Assembly (NCBI RefSeq): GCF_020537505.1
Contig: NZ_JAJBMO010000003.1
Location: 62,001 to 126,000 of the forward strand
Source: Blautia glucerasea
Lineage (GTDB): Bacteria > Bacillota > Clostridia > Lachnospirales > Lachnospiraceae
Reading direction: 5' to 3'
Length of the DNA: 64,000 bases
Both the position numbers and the translations under genes were made by a program. Shown here one piece after another: positions 8,590 through 16,121 of the stretch; position 1 is the first letter of the stretch; every line of letters begins with the position of its first letter. The notes under the pieces were generated by a model. That model worked only from the letters and a program-made list of their open reading frames with translations. It did not search any database and was not told the DNA's origin.

Positions 8590-8949
8590 ATGAGATACCA
8601 TTATCAGAAACCAGATATTTATAGATCAATGTATGGAGAAACTTATATTTGCAATCATCCAGTGTATAACAAATGCACACTGTTTAGAATAGGAGACAAT
8701 GGATTAGCCGTTATTCAGCAGAGATTTAATGCAGAAACCAAAAGTACCTGGTGGGGAGAAGTGGATGCTTGGCTAACAGATACTTTATATCTACATCCAG
8801 GCTTTAGGAAATATTTTGACAACAGATGTGGAACATGTAAGGACGGGTTATACCCTACAGTAACGGTCAGACAGATTATGTGGGCATTAAAAATGAAGCC
8901 TATTCAGAGGCAACGATGGGAAACTTGTTTTGACAGGAGAGAAATATAG
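8590..8949 (+). CDS. phage protein of unknown function
   Basis: 119 residues, rich in aromatic residues, with four Cys (NHPVYNKCTLFR; CGTCKDG). Start at 8590 rather than 8545, because the earlier codons lie in the preceding terminator hairpin. TAGGAG precedes it. No membrane segment. Confidence 0.55.
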   Translation: MRYHYQKPDIYRSMYGETYICNHPVYNKCTLFRIGDNGLAVIQQRFNAETKSTWWGEVDAWLTDTLYLHPGFRKYFDNRCGTCKDGLYPTVTVRQIMWALKMKPIQRQRWETCFDRREI

Positions 8950-8976
8950 CGAAAATTACATGGGATGTTATGAAAG
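8947..8976 (+). promoter_or_regulatory. repeated promoter-like element, copy 6
   Basis: TAGCGAAAATTACATGGGATGTTATGAAAG, overlapping the stop of the 119-residue gene. Confidence 0.5.
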
Positions 8977-8990
8977 GAGAGTGACATTTT

Positions 8991-9311
8991 ATGAACAAAA
9001 CCATAATATTTGACGAAAAGTCATGCCAATGGAGTAAAAACGAATTGGTCAATGCGTGGACGTTAGGTGCTTACGAATGTCGATTAAACGATCATTTACA
9101 GACCCGCGGATACTTATTGCTGAGAGATGTATACGAAGCATTAGGAATACCGATAACTAAAGAATCGTTAATCGCCGGGTGGGTAAGAGCTAAAATCCAT
9201 GAACAGTTTAGATTTGAAATTTATACAAAAACGAATGGCGTGATGGAAGCCGTACTACCGGATATGGAATTAGACATACGATATGCATTACCATCGGAAG
9301 AAGAGTCCTAA
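8991..9311 (+). CDS. phage protein of unknown function (DUF6353-tail-like region)
   Basis: 106 residues. The middle (NDHLQTRGYLLLRDVYEALGIP) resembles the fold-defining stretch 'L-NDFYDLLGI' seen near the C-terminus of the three DUF6353-like membrane proteins of this arm, so it may be a free-standing version of that domain. GAAAGGAG site; own terminator. No membrane segment. Confidence 0.55.
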   Translation: MNKTIIFDEKSCQWSKNELVNAWTLGAYECRLNDHLQTRGYLLLRDVYEALGIPITKESLIAGWVRAKIHEQFRFEIYTKTNGVMEAVLPDMELDIRYALPSEEES

Positions 9312-9328
9312 CAAGGGCTCTTTCTTTT
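9303..9328 (+). terminator. intrinsic terminator
   Basis: GAGTCC/GGGCTC hairpin and TTTCTTTTT, near-identical to 6544-6569. Confidence 0.75.
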
Positions 9329-9358
9329 TCGCCATTTTTACAGCTCCTATTATGAGAA
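9329..9358 (+). promoter_or_regulatory. repeated promoter-like element, copy 7
   Basis: TCGCCATTTTTACAGCTCCTATTATGAGAA, starting in the T-run of the preceding terminator. Confidence 0.55.
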
Positions 9359-9387
9359 ACGATAGCTTTTGAAAGGAGAAAAGGAGC

Positions 9388-9606
9388 ATGGATGAAATGA
9401 GAATAGTATCGAAATTCACAAGAGGAATTATTTCCAAAGCGTTGAAGATGGTGGTACATAAGAAAACTGGATATAACGTGGATATTCAGTTAAATGAGAT
9501 TACTACCACAATCAATGATGGAAAGACACACCTTCACTTGGATGTAGATGCTGAGCTGGAAAAGGACGAGCTTATTAAAATTCTAAAAAGTATCGGTTTG
9601 AACTAA
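9388..9606 (+). CDS. small phage protein
   Basis: 72 residues with a predicted alpha/beta pattern (VDIQLNEITTTI, HLHLDVDAELEKDEL). GGAG site eight bases before the ATG, own terminator. Not recognised. Confidence 0.55.
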   Translation: MDEMRIVSKFTRGIISKALKMVVHKKTGYNVDIQLNEITTTINDGKTHLHLDVDAELEKDELIKILKSIGLN

Positions 9607-9610
9607 CCGG

Positions 9611-9640
9611 GAGGGGCGTGGGCAACGCCTCTTTCTTTTT
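9611..9640 (+). terminator. intrinsic terminator
   Basis: GAGGGGCGT/ACGCCTC stem and TTTCTTTTT. Confidence 0.85.
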
Positions 9641-9643
9641 ACT

Positions 9644-9673
9644 TCGCAAAATTTACAAGGACTATTATGAGAG
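9644..9673 (+). promoter_or_regulatory. repeated promoter-like element, copy 8 (best match)
   Basis: TCGCAAAATTTACAAGGACTATTATGAGAG; taken as the consensus. It drives a short RNA cassette rather than a gene. Confidence 0.6.
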
Positions 9674-9740
9674 AAAGAGAAACGGGTAGCTCGATTGGGA
9701 GAGCAACGGATTGTTCCGTACTGCTTCTCTTTTATTTTTT
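9669..9740 (+). ncRNA. candidate short phage RNA with tRNA-like arms
   Basis: The region from the promoter-like element to a T-run (TTTTATTTTTT) holds no ORF. Its ends pair (AGAGAA with TTCTCT). Inside are an AGCTC-GATTGGG-AGAGC stem-loop that looks like a tRNA D-arm and an ACGGA/TCCGT stem like an anticodon arm with a four-base loop. There is no T-arm, so it is not a functional tRNA. It ends as an intrinsic terminator, giving an RNA of roughly 70 nt. Confidence 0.45.
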
Positions 9741-9764
9741 ATCGAAAGGAGAGCTAGTAAATGA

Positions 9765-10082
9765 ATGTCTATTGAAGAATTAAAGCTAATGCTTAGTGAC
9801 GTATTCGAGTTGGATATGTGGTTTCCAGAGTATTCTATTCGAAACCGAGAGTTCGAAAAGTCAAGTTATTCGGTCTGGGCATTAAAGGAATTAACAGAGT
9901 ATGTCTCACAAAAAGTTTATCCAAGAAAGGAGGTTGCAGTTGACGAAATAATTGTACTTACGAATGAATTTAGAAACAAGATGAGACGGTATGCTCAAAT
10001 CAGACAAGATAACAATTTTATGTTTGTTGTGGCACAAGATATTTTGTCTGATGTATTGGATGTGTTGCGTGCCACGAAATGA
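9765..10082 (+). CDS. small phage protein, paralogue of the protein at 11112
   Basis: 105 residues, helical. The C-terminal half (NEFRNKMRRYAQI then FMFVVAQDILSDVLDVL) matches the pattern FRNQMEEYSKV then an amphipathic helix in the gene at 11112-11384, so the two are diverged duplicates. A 4-nt-offset upstream ATG would give only a four-codon peptide. Unknown function. Confidence 0.55.
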   Translation: MSIEELKLMLSDVFELDMWFPEYSIRNREFEKSSYSVWALKELTEYVSQKVYPRKEVAVDEIIVLTNEFRNKMRRYAQIRQDNNFMFVVAQDILSDVLDVLRATK

Positions 10083-10093
10083 AAGGAGATAGT

Positions 10094-10879
10094 ATGAAGA
10101 AATTAAACAAGAAGAATCTGAAAAAGGCATCACCAACCCTTTTATCATGTTTTGGAGCTGTTGGAGTAATTGGAACGTCTGCTCTGGCTGTAAAAGCTAC
10201 GCCAAAAGCTCTTAGAAAAATAAGAGCAGATAGTAGAGAGAATCATAATGACCCGAATGCGTACACAAAACTCGAAGCTATTCAGTCCGCATGGATTTAT
10301 TATGTTCCATCTGTAGTTATGGGAGCAGCAACGATTATTTGTATATTTGGAGCAAATATTCTGAACAAACGTCAGCAGGCGGCTTTAACCAGTGCTTATG
10401 CGTTGCTCAATGATGCATACCAGGATTATCGAGATAAACTGAAAGAACTGTATGGCGAGGATGCTCACAGAAAAATTATGGAAGCCATTGCTGTGGAGAA
10501 AGCAGATGATGTCTATATCGCGTCAGATGGATTTATCGGCGGCGGATCTCTCGATATTGAAGAGCATAATCCAGATGATAATGTATTATTCTATGATAGC
10601 TACTCAAAAAGATATTTTGAAAGCTCTCTTAATCGGGTAATTCAAGCAGAATATTACTCCAATCGAGATTTTGCCATTGGAACCCAATTATCAGTAAATG
10701 ATTTTTATGGATTTCTTGGATTAGATCCGATTGATGATGGGGACGAAATTGGTTGGACGATGAGCAGTGGTTATAGCTGGATCGATTTTCGTCATTATAA
10801 AACGACATTGGAAGATGGGTTGGAAGTCTGCATTATTGACATGGATTATGTTCCAGAATTGGATTTTGAACAGTGCTAA
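10094..10879 (+). CDS. DUF6353-like phage membrane protein, paralogue 1
   Basis: 261 residues. ATG at 10094 has GAAAGGAG in front; 10079 lies upstream of that site. Two hydrophobic segments, about residues 18-36 (TLLSCFGAVGVIGTSALAVKATPKAL) and 70-95 (YYVPSVVMGAATIICIFGANIL), are followed by a soluble domain with the motifs AYALL, SKRYFES, NDFYGFLG and ending in an acidic strand. It is one of three copies of this family in 5 kb (also 12282 and 14920). Two copies flank the distal DGR target. Function unknown. Confidence 0.75.
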   Translation: MKKLNKKNLKKASPTLLSCFGAVGVIGTSALAVKATPKALRKIRADSRENHNDPNAYTKLEAIQSAWIYYVPSVVMGAATIICIFGANILNKRQQAALTSAYALLNDAYQDYRDKLKELYGEDAHRKIMEAIAVEKADDVYIASDGFIGGGSLDIEEHNPDDNVLFYDSYSKRYFESSLNRVIQAEYYSNRDFAIGTQLSVNDFYGFLGLDPIDDGDEIGWTMSSGYSWIDFRHYKTTLEDGLEVCIIDMDYVPELDFEQC

Positions 10880-10880
10880 T

Positions 10881-10910
10881 TCGCAAAATGCACAAATGCT
10901 ATTATGAAAG
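10881..10910 (+). promoter_or_regulatory. repeated promoter-like element, copy 9
   Basis: TCGCAAAATGCACAAATGCTATTATGAAAG, two bases after the preceding stop and directly before the ribosome site of the 52-residue gene. Confidence 0.55.
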
Positions 10911-10922
10911 GAGAGTGAAGTC

Positions 10923-11081
10923 ATGAACAGTAAGATGATTAAGGTTATTGGAATGGCAGCAACACTGATTGGAATAGGGGTAAATCTTATAACCGATTGG
11001 GTTGATGACCAAAAGATGGATGAAAAAATTGACAAAAAGGTGAATGAAGCACTTGCCAAGAAAGAAGCGGAGGAGTCCTGA
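10923..11081 (+). CDS. small membrane protein
   Basis: 52 residues: one hydrophobic helix (about residues 6-24, IKVIGMAATLIGIGVNLI) and a charged helical tail (KMDEKIDKKVNEALAKK). AAAGGAGAG precedes ATG. Typical of the tiny membrane proteins of Firmicutes phage early regions. Confidence 0.6.
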   Translation: MNSKMIKVIGMAATLIGIGVNLITDWVDDQKMDEKIDKKVNEALAKKEAEES

Positions 11082-11100
11082 TGTGGACTCTTTTCGTTTT
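11073..11100 (+). terminator. intrinsic terminator
   Basis: GAGTCC/GGACTC stem, TTTTCGTTTTT; overlaps the end of the 52-residue gene. Confidence 0.85.
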
Positions 11101-11111
11101 TATTTTTGCTA

Positions 11112-11384
11112 ATGTTGTCCATTGAAAGCGTGATTTACATCATCCAGTATTGCCTTAATGAATCTTTGCAGGATTGTAGCTTTGAGCAGGGGAGCTATTT
11201 AAAATGGACGGTTAATGAATTATTAGATCGTCTTAGAGAAAATCCTGAAGTAACGCCTCTGATTATAATCAAAGATTTTAGAAATCAGATGGAAGAATAT
11301 TCAAAAGTAAGTCCATTGACTGCAAGTATATTTTGTACCGCAAAAGAATTGACAGAATGGATTATCAACCTGCTAGTTGCTTAA
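11112..11384 (+). CDS. small phage protein, paralogue of the protein at 9765
   Basis: 90 residues. Shares the N-terminal SIE start, the FRN(Q/K)M-x-x-Y motif and a C-terminal amphipathic helix with the 9765 protein. No good ribosome site is visible ahead of ATG 11112, so the start is uncertain (TTG 11106 also possible). It lies 34 bp before the distal DGR target. Confidence 0.5.
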   Translation: MLSIESVIYIIQYCLNESLQDCSFEQGSYLKWTVNELLDRLRENPEVTPLIIIKDFRNQMEEYSKVSPLTASIFCTAKELTEWIINLLVA

Positions 11385-11418
11385 ATTTTAAATATTAACG
11401 AGAATAGGAGAAAATATT

Positions 11419-12228
11419 ATGCCATTAGAAACTTTTGCCGCATCAAAACTTGTTCAGAAAATGCTTAGCTCTAATGCTTCACAGGAGGAACTTTATAACG
11501 CAAAGAAATATTTATTGGCGGCTGTAGATTACGATTCAGCATCGCTTGCGTTGAAATCTGTTGCAAATGAAACAAATATTAAAGAACTGAGTAAGAAATA
11601 CCCGCTTTATGGTTCATGGATGGGTTCCAGCGATATATCTGCCAAAGAATTACTTAATTTAAACTTCGGTGTACCAAAGCACGAATATGATTTTTCCAAA
11701 ACTAAAGTAGGTGACAAGATTACAGTAGACTTGAAAGAACTGGGAAAATTTGAAGCTACTGCCTATGAAGTGACAGATAACAACGTTCTTTTCATCTTTG
11801 ATGATTATATTGCAGAGCGTCCTATGAATGAAAAGCCTACGAACGAAGGCGGATATGAAAAATCAGATCTGAAGAAATGGATTGATAGCTATTTATATAG
11901 TTTATTTCCATTAGAGTTGAAAACACGTATCATCGAGCTCACCATTCTTACAGTTGGACAGGTTGTTGGCTGGGACGATGCGTGGGATAAAAGCCATTTT
12001 GAACCAGATGGAGACGAACAGCTTCCACTTATGAAAAAGAGACGCAATCGAGTTGCTTATTTTAATAATGAATGCGAATGGGGCTGGCTTCGTAATGCAA
12101 TGAAAAAAGAATACTCTTCGGCTTACTTTGCCTATGTGAACAGCAACGGCAGTGCGGATTACTACAACGCTTCGGGTTCTAATGGGGTTCGTCCGGCTTT
12201 CCGTGTGGTTAAGAAACTCAGCCTGTAA
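11419..12228 (+). CDS. distal DGR variable protein (C-type-lectin-like)
   Basis: 269 residues, no signal peptide or membrane segment. The middle (LFIFDDYIAERPMNE, then SDLKKWIDSYLYSLFP) resembles the DUF6273/FGE-like C-type-lectin scaffold. The C-terminus (residues 233-260) is a variable repeat aligned base for base with the template repeat 42 kb away: 9 differences in 82 positions, 8 of them at template adenines. It ends GVRPAF, as DGR targets do, and a hairpin follows 8 nt after the stop. Its neighbours are early-region membrane proteins, not tail genes, so its ligand is unlikely to be simply the tail receptor; what it binds is unknown. Confidence 0.88.
   Translation: MPLETFAASKLVQKMLSSNASQEELYNAKKYLLAAVDYDSASLALKSVANETNIKELSKKYPLYGSWMGSSDISAKELLNLNFGVPKHEYDFSKTKVGDKITVDLKELGKFEATAYEVTDNNVLFIFDDYIAERPMNEKPTNEGGYEKSDLKKWIDSYLYSLFPLELKTRIIELTILTVGQVVGWDDAWDKSHFEPDGDEQLPLMKKRRNRVAYFNNECEWGWLRNAMKKEYSSAYFAYVNSNGSADYYNASGSNGVRPAFRVVKKLSL
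12115..12196 (+). repeat. variable repeat VR1 of the DGR
   Basis: Aligns without gaps to template 53869-53950. AAY codons of the template have become TAC, TAT, AGC, AGT, GAT, TAC and GGT; the only non-adenine change is one C to T. The 3' end (GGGGTTCGTCCGG) is identical to the template and is the likely initiation-of-homing stretch. Confidence 0.92.
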
Positions 12229-12235
12229 TAACCTT

Positions 12236-12252
12236 CCGCCCCTTGTGGGCGG
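12236..12252. promoter_or_regulatory. DGR-type hairpin after VR1
   Basis: CCGCCC-CTTGT-GGGCGG, 8 nt after the stop codon, with no T-run. The hairpin after VR2 has the same loop and spacing. In phage BPP-1 a hairpin after the variable repeat promotes target recognition. Confidence 0.7.
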
Positions 12253-12281
12253 TATTACTAAAATTTGGAGGATATTTTGAA

Positions 12282-13109
12282 ATGCAAAAAGTAAATCTAC
12301 CGAAAGTGCTCAACGATTTGAAAATCAGAACAGTAAAACGTAGTCCGGAAATATTAACTGGCATTGGAATTGCTGGGATGATCACGACAACTGTGATGGC
12401 TGTAAAAGCAACTCCGAAAGCGCTCGTATTGATTGAACGCGAAAAAAATCGAGTGAACCATGAAAATTTGGAAGAAGCGAAGAGATCTGGCTGTGAAGAA
12501 TGCAATCAAATCAGTCACTTAGAGCCGCTTGAAATTGTAAAAATCACGTGGAAATGCTATATTCCAGCTGGTATTACTTGTTTCGTGTCAATGGCTTGCT
12601 TGATCGGGGCAAGTTCTGTTAATCTCAGACGTAATTCTGCTCTGGCGATGGCATACACATTATCCGAATCCACTTTGAGAGATTATCAGAAAAAGGTAGT
12701 TGAGACCATCGGAGAGAAGAAGGAGCAGACAGTTAGAGATGCAGTCGCCAAGGAACACGTAGAAAAGAATCCCATAGAAAATAAAGAAGTTATCATCGTT
12801 GGCCGTGGCGATACTTTATGTTTTGATACTGTGTCTGGTCGATATTTCAGATCAGATATAGAGACAATCAAAAAAGCTGAAAATGAACTGGATGCCAGAT
12901 TGAGAACCGAAATGTATATTTCCCTTAATGATTTCTATTATGAAATCGGTTTGGAACCGCTTAGAACAATCGGGGACGATCTTGGATGGAATATTGACAG
13001 AGGATTTCTGGATTTGAGTTTTAGTTCTCAATTAGCTACAGATGGAACGCCCTGCCTGGTAATCGACTATGGAGTTGCTCCGAGATACGATTATCGTAAT
13101 CTTATGTAA
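12282..13109 (+). CDS. DUF6353-like phage membrane protein, paralogue 2
   Basis: 275 residues; ATG at 12282 follows TTGGAGG. Hydrophobic segments near residues 24-43 (GIGIAGMITTTVMAVKATPKAL) and 92-112 (AGITCFVSMACLIGASSV), then the soluble domain with SGRYFRSD, NDFYYEIGLEPL and an acidic end. Shares the AVKATPKAL core with the copy at 10094. Lies 54 bp after the distal DGR target and behind its hairpin. Confidence 0.75.
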   Translation: MQKVNLPKVLNDLKIRTVKRSPEILTGIGIAGMITTTVMAVKATPKALVLIEREKNRVNHENLEEAKRSGCEECNQISHLEPLEIVKITWKCYIPAGITCFVSMACLIGASSVNLRRNSALAMAYTLSESTLRDYQKKVVETIGEKKEQTVRDAVAKEHVEKNPIENKEVIIVGRGDTLCFDTVSGRYFRSDIETIKKAENELDARLRTEMYISLNDFYYEIGLEPLRTIGDDLGWNIDRGFLDLSFSSQLATDGTPCLVIDYGVAPRYDYRNLM

Positions 13110-13111
13110 GT

Positions 13112-13141
13112 ACGCAAAATTTACAAAGTATATTATGAAAG
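13112..13141 (+). promoter_or_regulatory. repeated promoter-like element, copy 10
   Basis: ACGCAAAATTTACAAAGTATATTATGAAAG, immediately after the stop of the preceding gene. Confidence 0.55.
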
Positions 13142-13177
13142 AAAATTAATTTCGAAAACTGAAAGGAGAAAGAAATC

Positions 13178-13465
13178 ATGGAAAACAACAATGAAATCAT
13201 CGAAAACAGCGAGGAAGTTATGGAAACAGCAACTGAAGAAATCGTTAAGGCGGCTTCAAGCAACAGCAGTTTCAGTACAGCTACTAAGTTTGGATTAGCT
13301 ATGATTGCGGGAGGATTGATCTGCAAATTTGTAGTAGAGCCAGGCGTAGCAAAATTGAAAAGAAAAGCAGAAGAACGTGCAGCGAAGAAAAGTGCATCTA
13401 ATCCTAATAACGTTGTTGACGCGGATTATGAAGAAGTTCCAAATGACGATGCTCCAGAAGAATAA
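13178..13465 (+). CDS. small phage membrane protein
   Basis: 95 residues. An acidic, Glu/Asn-rich N-terminus, one hydrophobic segment (about residues 36-52, TKFGLAMIAGGLICKFVV), a basic stretch (KLKRKAEERAAKK) and an acidic end (DADYEEVPNDDAPEE). GAAAGGAG ribosome site. Function unknown. Confidence 0.65.
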   Translation: MENNNEIIENSEEVMETATEEIVKAASSNSSFSTATKFGLAMIAGGLICKFVVEPGVAKLKRKAEERAAKKSASNPNNVVDADYEEVPNDDAPEE

Positions 13466-13491
13466 GCATCGAAATGAATTTTAGGAAGATT

Positions 13492-13525
13492 GAGTCTTAG
13501 AGAAATCTAGGACTCTTTCTTTTTT
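13492..13525 (+). terminator. intrinsic terminator
   Basis: Exact second copy of the GAGTCTTAGA/TCTAGGACTC terminator at 6902. Confidence 0.85.
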
Positions 13526-13547
13526 GTTTTTATATGGGAGGTGTCCT

Positions 13548-13751
13548 ATGAACCAGTATACGTATGATGGTCCTGTTATGAATTTCGGGACTTGTATTTC
13601 AGATCAATGGCATGGAACAACATATGCTGTATCTGAGAAAAAAGCCAGGAGTAATTTGGCTTATCAGTTTAAGAAAAATAACAATCGCATAACGGGATCG
13701 AGGATCACTCTCCCGGGAAAGGTGAAGATGGTGAACAAATATGACTATTGA
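13548..13751 (+). CDS. small conserved phage protein
   Basis: 67 residues; ATG at 13548 follows GGGAGGTG. Tyr/Gly-rich N-terminus (MNQYTYDGPVMNFG) and a basic middle with SEKKARSNLAYQFKK. This short family recurs in Firmicutes phages; function unknown. Overlaps the next gene by 11 bp. Confidence 0.6.
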   Translation: MNQYTYDGPVMNFGTCISDQWHGTTYAVSEKKARSNLAYQFKKNNNRITGSRITLPGKVKMVNKYDY

Positions 13752-14286
13752 TTTGGATACAGTTATTGGATTTGTTGGTGTAACAGTTGGCTTATTTGGT
13801 CTCGGATATGCTGTTGGAGCAAATAAGAAAATGAAAGAAGTTAGTGAAGTAGTTGGAAAATCCGTGGATTCCATGATTTCTGACGGTAAACTTGATATTC
13901 CCAAAGAACTTATTAATGAAACCATTAAGGAACGGGTGAACGAAAAAGTTGATTGCGAGATACAGAGAAAAGTAAAAGCAGCGTGCGATAACATCGTTAT
14001 TGATGTGAAAACTTCTATGTACAACAAAATCAGCGATGCTGCGGAGAGAGCTGTAGATTCGACATACCGTTCTATGGAAGTTGAGGCGAAAGAGAAAATC
14101 AGAAAAGAGCTTCGCAATATTGATATTTCTGGTTTGAAACGGGAAGTAAAGGCGGAAGCTAAAGAAGCCGTTACCGAGAAACTTCAATCTTCCATGGACG
14201 ATATCCTTGAAACCTATAATTCAAATCTTGCCAACGTGCAGAATATTTATAGCACAATCGCGAAATCAATGGCAGGAAGAGCATAA
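13741..14286 (+). CDS. phage membrane-anchored coiled-coil protein
   Basis: 181 residues: a hydrophobic N-terminus (VIGFVGVTVGLFGLGYAVG) followed by a long helical region with regular charge (AEAKEAVTEKLQ, VNEKVDCEIQRKVK) likely to form a coiled coil. Overlaps the upstream gene, so it is translated from the same mRNA. Role unknown. Confidence 0.65.
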   Translation: MTIDLDTVIGFVGVTVGLFGLGYAVGANKKMKEVSEVVGKSVDSMISDGKLDIPKELINETIKERVNEKVDCEIQRKVKAACDNIVIDVKTSMYNKISDAAERAVDSTYRSMEVEAKEKIRKELRNIDISGLKREVKAEAKEAVTEKLQSSMDDILETYNSNLANVQNIYSTIAKSMAGRA

Positions 14287-14305
14287 ATTGGGAGGTGGTT
14301 AGAAA

Positions 14306-14905
14306 ATGGCGACAGAAGAGTATAAATCAAATTCTCATAAATCAAAGGAGCAGAGTCAAGTGCCGGTTGAGAAAAAGGTAGAGAAAGTAATTTCTGGTTC
14401 TGCGAAGTCTAAGAAAAAGGGTGGGATTCAGAAACTTACAGGCATGTTTGTTCCGGAGGATGTTGATGATGTAAAAAGTTATATTTTTGAGGACATTGTG
14501 GTTCCCTATGTAAAAGATATGTTCCTTGATGCTGTAAAAGCATTTTTAGGCGTTAATGGAAGTTCTCGGGGAAAATCGTCCACATCTTCGAGAGTGTCAT
14601 ATCGAAAATATTATGATGATCGTGAACGCAGGGATAGTGGGTCTGGTAATCGCACTCGATCTGGTTATGAGTACGATGATATTATTATCGAAAATCGAGG
14701 GGAAGCTGAAGACGTGTTATCCAGAATGGATGAGCTTATTGATCAATATGGTCTGGTGAGCGTTGCTGATCTGTATGATCTTGTTGGTATTAATGGAAAT
14801 TATACCGACAACAAGTATGGTTGGTTTAATATCCGAACAGCTTCCGTAGTTCGTGTACGAGATGGGTATATGATAAAACTGCCAAAAGCAGTACCATTAA
14901 ATTAA
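14306..14905 (+). CDS. conserved phage protein
   Basis: 199 residues, soluble. Basic Ser/Lys-rich N-terminus, a conserved core (VPEDVDDVKSYIFEDIVVP), a low-complexity Ser/Arg linker, and a C-terminal domain with DLYDLVGI and a final strand pair (TASVVRVRDGYMIKLP). The DLYDLVGI stretch echoes the NDFY-LLGI motif of the DUF6353-like proteins. GGGAGG site. Confidence 0.6.
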   Translation: MATEEYKSNSHKSKEQSQVPVEKKVEKVISGSAKSKKKGGIQKLTGMFVPEDVDDVKSYIFEDIVVPYVKDMFLDAVKAFLGVNGSSRGKSSTSSRVSYRKYYDDRERRDSGSGNRTRSGYEYDDIIIENRGEAEDVLSRMDELIDQYGLVSVADLYDLVGINGNYTDNKYGWFNIRTASVVRVRDGYMIKLPKAVPLN

Positions 14906-14919
14906 AGAGGAGAAACGAA

Positions 14920-15843
14920 ATGAATAAAAATGAAATTGTTAAAAAGGCATCTTCTGCCTTAGGAAAAGTAAACATCAAACTCAGAAAGCATAGTCCAGAG
15001 CTTTTAATTGCTGCTGGTGTAGTTGGAACGGTTGTTAGCACGGTTCTCGCTTGTAAAGCAACTACAAAATTAAGCACAATTCTGGACGAATCAAAAGGCA
15101 ATATTGAAACTATTCACAAATGCGAAAATGATAAAGAAATGGAAGAGCGGTATTCTCAGGAAGATGCTAAGAAAGATTTAGCAATTGTGTATATACAGAC
15201 TGGTGTTAAGATTGCAAAACTGTATGCTCCAGCTGTAGTTCTTGGAACTATTTCCATTGCCGGAATTGTTGCGTCCAATAACATTCTAAGAAAAAGAAAT
15301 GTGGCATTGGCTGCCGCTTACGCAACAGTTGATAAATCTTTCAAAGAATATCGTAGCAGAGTGGTTGAACGATTCGGTGCTGATGTCGACAAAGAGCTTC
15401 GATACAATATCAAAGCTAAGAAAATCGAAGAAATGATCAAGGATCCCGAAAGTGGAAAAGAAAAGAAATCCAAAACGACTGTAAATGTTGCGGCTCCGAC
15501 AGTCGATGACTATGCAAGATTCTTTGATAAGACTTGTCGACATTATGAAGAGAATATGAATTACAATCTTATGCTGCTCAGATCTCAGCAACAGTTAGCA
15601 AACGATAAACTTGTTGCAGATGGATTCCTGTTTCTAAGTGATGTGTATGATATGCTCGGTATTACTCGTACAAAGATGAGCCAGTCTGTTGGCTGGATTT
15701 ATAAACCAGATGGAAATTCAAACGGAGACAATTTCGTTGATTTCGGAGTTATGGTTGTTAAAAGAGAAACTGAAGACGGCGGATATGAAGATGCCATCTT
15801 AATGAACTTTAATGTTGACGGTCCTATTCTGGATCTTATCTGA
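14920..15843 (+). CDS. DUF6353-like phage membrane protein, paralogue 3
   Basis: 307 residues. Hydrophobic segments near residues 28-46 (SPELLIAAGVVGTVVSTVLACKATT) and 107-125 (LYAPAVVLGTISIAGIVAS) and the same soluble C-terminal domain (LSDVYDMLGI, then SVGWIY). Longer than its two paralogues because of an insert with KKSKTTVNVAAP. GAGGAGAA ribosome site. Confidence 0.75.
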   Translation: MNKNEIVKKASSALGKVNIKLRKHSPELLIAAGVVGTVVSTVLACKATTKLSTILDESKGNIETIHKCENDKEMEERYSQEDAKKDLAIVYIQTGVKIAKLYAPAVVLGTISIAGIVASNNILRKRNVALAAAYATVDKSFKEYRSRVVERFGADVDKELRYNIKAKKIEEMIKDPESGKEKKSKTTVNVAAPTVDDYARFFDKTCRHYEENMNYNLMLLRSQQQLANDKLVADGFLFLSDVYDMLGITRTKMSQSVGWIYKPDGNSNGDNFVDFGVMVVKRETEDGGYEDAILMNFNVDGPILDLI

Positions 15844-15861
15844 TGGAAAGGAGATTTTATT

Positions 15862-15957
15862 ATGACGGGATTAATGGCTTTTACATTTTCAGCAGCAGCT
15901 GGCATTTGCTTCTTTAGTGGAATCGCAGTTCTTATGGGTGGAAAGGGGAATCACTAA
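15862..15957 (+). CDS. 31-residue membrane peptide
   Basis: Almost wholly hydrophobic (GLMAFTFSAAAGICFFSGIAVLM) with a clear GAAAGGAG site. The stop overlaps the next start (TAATG), supporting translation. Unknown role. Confidence 0.5.
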   Translation: MTGLMAFTFSAAAGICFFSGIAVLMGGKGNH

Positions 15958-16121
15958 TGGACGGATTTGGAAATTTCATTTCAATGATGGACTTTATTCT
16001 TGATACGAAAAGAAAACGTCATATCACAGGAGGCATTCTTTTGAGTGCTTCCTTACTTTTCGGAGGGCTCGCTCTTACCGTGATGACAATCAATGAGGGG
16101 GAAACTAATGATAATGAATAA
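15957..16121 (+). CDS. 54-residue membrane protein
   Basis: Coupled to the preceding stop by TAATG. Basic motif TKRKRH before one hydrophobic helix (ITGGILLSASLLFGGLALTV), then an acidic end. Overlaps the next gene. No function recognised. Confidence 0.5.
   Translation: MDGFGNFISMMDFILDTKRKRHITGGILLSASLLFGGLALTVMTINEGETNDNE

Noticed and set aside
9669..9740. Functional tRNA gene
   Set aside because: There is no T-arm, no seven-base anticodon loop and no acceptor/CCA layout.
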